A stretch of 8,868 nucleotides of DNA from an uncultured Arsenicibacter sp. (GTDB lineage: Bacteria; Bacteroidota; Bacteroidia; Cytophagales; Spirosomataceae). Numbering within the stretch: the stretch's first letter is position 1; every line of letters begins with the position of its first letter. Made by a program: the position numbers and the translations under genes. The stretch lies in NCBI RefSeq assembly GCF_945952095.1, contig NZ_CAMFHL010000289.1, positions 1 through 8,868 on the forward strand. The letters are read 5' to 3'. This document shows, one piece after another, positions 5,931 to 8,868 of this stretch. Under the pieces are notes generated by a model. That model made no database searches and was not told the DNA's origin. It saw nothing but the letters and a program-made list of their open reading frames with translations.

Positions 5931-8081
5931 ATGAAATACGCACAGTTTGGGATATATCTATTGGTTTTCTTTAGCCTTCATACGGTTTGTGCCCAGGCTC
6001 CGCCCCAGTGGCAGGAGGTGCAGCCTGGCATCTGGAAAGCCACGGCGGGCAAGCCTGAGAAAATCAGCTTACTGGGCGCGGCGGGTGCCAAACCCAACCT
6101 GACAGCACTGGCAGCCTTGCCCAAAGCGCCGTTTCCGCTGGCAAAAACCGACATCAGTGTGCGGGTCATCGACGGCAAAACATACCTACGCTTTCCGCTG
6201 GAAGAAGGCGAGCAGCTGTTTGGGCTGGGCCTGAATTTCCAGACCGTCAATCAGCGCGGACGAATCATGGAGCTGCACGTTGACCACTACGGTAGTAAAG
6301 ACAATGGACGCACCCATGCCCCCGTGCCGTTTTATGTCTCGTCCAAAGGCTACGGCGTGCTGGTGGATGCCGCCCGTTACATCACGGTTTATGCGGGCAC
6401 GGCCGTGCGAACCGATGCCAAATACCCGCCCGTTCTGCGCGACCGCAACACCGATAAAAAATGGGAAGCTCAGCCGTATTCTGACGCTGTCGAAATGCTG
6501 GTTCCTGCCGAAGGCGCGACCTTGTACGTTTTTGCGGGGCCAACGCCGATGAACGTGGTGCAGCGCTACAACCTTATGAACGGCGGTGGGTATTTGCCCC
6601 CAAAATGGGGTTTGGGCTTTACCCAGCGCGTCCCGACGCTGTATTCGCAGGACGATATTCTGAAAGAAGTACAGAGCTTTGAAGAACACAACTTCCCGCT
6701 GGACTTCATCGGCGTTGAGCCGGGTTGGCACAGCATGGCTTATCCGTGTACGTTTGAATGGGAAAAAACGCGCTTTCCTGACCCCAAAGGTTTCTTAAAA
6801 AAACTGGCCGAAAAAGGCATCAGCGCCAACCTTTGGATGAACCCGTATGTGTCGCCTGTCGGGACGTTGTATCCCAAAATTAAACCGTTTACGGGTTCGC
6901 ATACGGTTTGGAACGGGATTGTGCCTGATTTTACCTTACCGCAAGCCCGTCAACTCTTCAAGGAACATTTTATGAGTCAGCACCTGAACATCGGGGTAGG
7001 CGGCTATAAAATCGACGAGGTGGACGGGTACGACAACTGGATTTGGCCCGATGTCGCCACCTTTCCGTCGGGAACGAGTGCCGAGCAAATGCGACAAACC
7101 TACGGGCTGATGGTGCAGCAGATGACGGGTAGCTGGTTCAGGGAAATTAATAAACGGACGTATGGGCTGGTGCGGGCATCAAACGCGGGAGCGAGCAGTT
7201 TTCCGTACGTAATTTACAATGATTATTACAGCCACAAGGATTTTATAACGGCACTGGTCAACAGCAGTTTTATCGGTGTGCTCTGGACGCCCGAGGTTCG
7301 CGCGTCCAAAACGGCCGAAGAATGGGTGCGGCGGATGCAGTCGGTTTGTTTTTCGCCCATGGCCATGCTCAATGCGTGGGCCGATGGCACCAAACCGTGG
7401 TCGTTTCCCGAAGTGGAGCAGGCCGTGACCGATGTCGCCAACCTACGGATGCAACTGCTGCCGTACTTGTATTCAACCTTTGCGCAGTATCGGTTTGAGG
7501 GAAAACCGCCGTTCAGAGCGATGAATCTGGTCGAAGGTTTTGGTTTTAAGTCGGTGACGGTGGCAGGAACGTTTGACGCGACGGCCAATCCGTACGCCAT
7601 GAGCATCAAAAAAGACATCAAAGACCAATACATGATGGGGGATTACCTGTTGGTAGCGCCGATGTTTGCGGGCGAAAAAAGCCGCGAAGTCTATTTACCG
7701 CAGGGTAAATGGTACGATTTCTACACGGGGAAAGAGGTCGGCGAAAATCAGGTGATTACCGTTACGCCCGCACTGGACAAAATTCCGTTGTTTGTAAAAG
7801 ACGGCGCTCTTATTCCGATGGTGCCACCGCACCGACAGGCTCCGAAAGCGGGCGAAACGCTTCCCCTGACTGTTCGGCATTACGGCACAGCATCGGGCAG
7901 TTTTCAGCTGTATGATGATGATGGATTGACGTTTGACTTTGAAAAAGGAAGCTACTCTTTTACCCGACTGACGGTTAACAAAGCGGCCGATGGTAAACTC
8001 AAAGGCGACATGGCCGCTCCTGCCACTGGCAAACCTTTTGGCTATTCTAAAGAAATTAAATGGGATTTTATGACTCCTTAA
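5931..8081 (+). CDS. Secreted GH31 glycosidase, possibly alpha-galactosidase
   Basis: This 716-residue retaining alpha-glycosidase acts outside the cytoplasm. Residues 1-23 form a signal peptide with a likely cut near VCAQA; the cysteine is not in a lipobox. An N-terminal beta-sandwich follows, with LFGLGLNFQTV near residue 95. The catalytic barrel starts at about residue 223 (PPKWGLGFTQR). YKIDEVDGYDN holds the presumed nucleophile Asp362, and YNDYYSH holds Asp431 as candidate acid/base, 69 residues later, a spacing usual for GH31. The C-terminal sheet domain begins near 565 and has DYLLVAPMF, REVYLPQGKWYDFYTGKE and PLFVKDGALIPMV, all classic for the family. The KIDEVD motif differs from the DMNE or KTDFGE of common alpha-glucosidases and alpha-xylosidases. 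It is closer to what I recall of Bacteroidota GH31 alpha-galactosidases such as PsGal31A. A GGAGG stretch lies upstream but about 19 bp from the ATG, too far for a good ribosome site. CCGG is nearly absent here, unlike all genes to the left. Confidence 0.92.
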   Translation: MKYAQFGIYLLVFFSLHTVCAQAPPQWQEVQPGIWKATAGKPEKISLLGAAGAKPNLTALAALPKAPFPLAKTDISVRVIDGKTYLRFPLEEGEQLFGLGLNFQTVNQRGRIMELHVDHYGSKDNGRTHAPVPFYVSSKGYGVLVDAARYITVYAGTAVRTDAKYPPVLRDRNTDKKWEAQPYSDAVEMLVPAEGATLYVFAGPTPMNVVQRYNLMNGGGYLPPKWGLGFTQRVPTLYSQDDILKEVQSFEEHNFPLDFIGVEPGWHSMAYPCTFEWEKTRFPDPKGFLKKLAEKGISANLWMNPYVSPVGTLYPKIKPFTGSHTVWNGIVPDFTLPQARQLFKEHFMSQHLNIGVGGYKIDEVDGYDNWIWPDVATFPSGTSAEQMRQTYGLMVQQMTGSWFREINKRTYGLVRASNAGASSFPYVIYNDYYSHKDFITALVNSSFIGVLWTPEVRASKTAEEWVRRMQSVCFSPMAMLNAWADGTKPWSFPEVEQAVTDVANLRMQLLPYLYSTFAQYRFEGKPPFRAMNLVEGFGFKSVTVAGTFDATANPYAMSIKKDIKDQYMMGDYLLVAPMFAGEKSREVYLPQGKWYDFYTGKEVGENQVITVTPALDKIPLFVKDGALIPMVPPHRQAPKAGETLPLTVRHYGTASGSFQLYDDDGLTFDFEKGSYSFTRLTVNKAADGKLKGDMAAPATGKPFGYSKEIKWDFMTP

Positions 8082-8100
8082 AAAGAACTTCCTGAAAAGA

Positions 8101-8133
8101 AACTCCCCGAAAGTTCAAAACTTTCGGGGAGTT
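8101..8133. terminator. Perfect 15-bp hairpin between the two hydrolase genes
   Basis: Bases 8101-8115 and 8119-8133 are exact reverse complements (AACTCCCCGAAAGTT and its partner), separated by the 3-base loop CAA. The hairpin begins 20 bases after the GH31 stop and ends 16 bases before the next ATG. It has the strength of an intrinsic terminator, but the + strand downstream is GAAAAACC, with no T-run. Read on the minus strand the tail is TCTTTTC, somewhat more terminator-like, yet no minus-strand gene ends here. It may act as a partial terminator or an RNA-stability element that sets the ratio of the two products. Confidence 0.5.
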
Positions 8134-8148
8134 GAAAAACCCTCTCTA

Positions 8149-8868
8149 ATGAAAAACCTTTCCAAACTAAGCCGCAAAATAGTGCGGCTCTACGTGATTT
8201 TCGCTGCCCTGTCAGCCCACGCTCAAACCCAATCCCGCTACAACCAACCCGCCACCGTTGACTGGTTGGTAACGCCCGTGACCCAAAAAGCCGAAGTCAT
8301 TACCGAAGGCAAAAACATCATTTTGTACAACGGGCTGGTCAAACGCGTTTTTCGCATCGAACCCAACGTGGTTTGTATTGATTACAAAAACCTGTCGAAC
8401 GGTCAACAACTTTTACGGGCGGTTAAGCCCGAAGCCAGAATCGTGGTCAACGGCAAAACGTACAACATTGGCGGGCTAATGGGGCAAAAAGAAAATGCCT
8501 ATCTGTTGCCCGAATGGGTCGATAAATTGACCGTCGGGAAAGACGATTTTGTGGCAACGGGTCATTCGGTATCGGACATAAAACCGTTTGTGAACTGGAA
8601 AGCCAATTCGTGGGCGGCGACCCAAAAAGGCCCTTCGGGAAAGGTGCTGACCTTCCGTTACAAAGCGCAGGCCGAAGCCGTGAAAGGGCTGGAAGTGACG
8701 GTAAATTACGAGCTTTACGACGGTATTCCGTTGATTGTCAAATGGGTGTCTGTTGAAAATAAACAAAATGCCGAACTGAAACTGAACCGTGTGGTCAATG
8801 AAGTATTGGCGTTGGTAGAAGAAGAAAGCGCCGTGGTGGGTAAGCCCACCGAAATGAAAAAACAGCAT
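8149..8868 (+). CDS. Exported protein, N-terminal part; probable carbohydrate-active enzyme
   Basis: An open frame runs from ATG 8149 through 240 codons to the window edge with no stop, so the gene is cut at its 3' end. The first 25 residues are a signal peptide: basic residues, then LYVIFAALSAHA, with a likely cut before QTQ. The mature part is beta-rich and reads as an N-terminal sandwich domain: NGLVKRVFRIEPN near residues 64-76, LLRAVKPEARIVVNG near 90-104, GGLMGQKENAYLLPEW near 108-123 and YELYDGIPLIVKWVSVENK near 194-212. The last phrase resembles the sandwich domains ahead of catalytic barrels in secreted Bacteroidota alpha-galactosidase-like hydrolases. No catalytic residues are in view, so the family is not assigned. 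It shares the CCGG-poor composition of the GH31 gene, lies 67 bp after it, and is probably co-transcribed unless the hairpin between them terminates. No Shine-Dalgarno is visible; the start is set by the signal peptide. Confidence 0.8.
   Translation, partial: MKNLSKLSRKIVRLYVIFAALSAHAQTQSRYNQPATVDWLVTPVTQKAEVITEGKNIILYNGLVKRVFRIEPNVVCIDYKNLSNGQQLLRAVKPEARIVVNGKTYNIGGLMGQKENAYLLPEWVDKLTVGKDDFVATGHSVSDIKPFVNWKANSWAATQKGPSGKVLTFRYKAQAEAVKGLEVTVNYELYDGIPLIVKWVSVENKQNAELKLNRVVNEVLALVEEESAVVGKPTEMKKQH

Noticed and set aside
8476..8868. Minus-strand open frame (130 codons) at the right edge
   Set aside because: It lies opposite the exported-protein gene, whose + strand frame has a signal peptide and an uninterrupted 240 codons; the antisense product has no recognisable features.

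Overview
The window looks like the end of an assembled contig from a Bacteroidota bacterium, most plausibly a Cytophagales member of the Spirosoma type. The reasons are the gene families present, Bacteroidota-style signal peptides ending in AQ, fairly GC-rich DNA, and the near absence of Shine-Dalgarno sequences before the starts. This placement is inference, not a database result. The first 47 bases are not genomic: they are Illumina Nextera adapter with an i7 index. Biological sequence starts at 48.

All supported genes are on the + strand with short gaps. 48-406 is the C-terminal end of an unidentified protein. 474-2681 encodes an exported PQQ-dependent dehydrogenase with a haem-c domain inserted in its propeller. 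2748-3755 (dgoK) and 3752-4405 (dgoA) overlap by ATGA and encode a 2-keto-3-deoxygalactonate kinase and a KDPG/KDPGal aldolase. 4496-5818 encodes an ExuT/DgoT-type sugar-acid transporter of the major facilitator superfamily (MFS). 5931-8081 encodes a secreted GH31 glycosidase. A perfect 15-bp hairpin at 8101-8133 separates it from a second exported protein (8149 onward), which runs off the right edge.

Read together, the genes suggest an oxidative sugar route resembling the De Ley-Doudoroff pathway. Exported glycosidases release a sugar, possibly alpha-linked galactose. The PQQ dehydrogenase oxidises the aldose outside the cytoplasm to the lactone/aldonate. The MFS protein imports the acid, and DgoK and DgoA finish its conversion to pyruvate and glyceraldehyde-3-phosphate. 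The lactonase, the aldonate dehydratase and the PQQ biosynthesis genes are not in the window, so the pathway is incomplete as seen. Galactose as the substrate is an inference that rests mainly on the DgoK family.

A clear compositional break falls at about 5.9 kb. The tetranucleotide CCGG is very frequent in every gene to the left and almost absent from the GH31 gene and the gene after it. This suggests that the hydrolase block and the catabolic block have different histories. I do not see a wholly new system. The points most worth checking are the joining of periplasmic PQQ oxidation to a DgoK/DgoA pathway, the unusual GH31 active-site motif, and the composition break. No gap between genes exceeds 300 bases, and I found no RNA gene, CRISPR array or mobile element.
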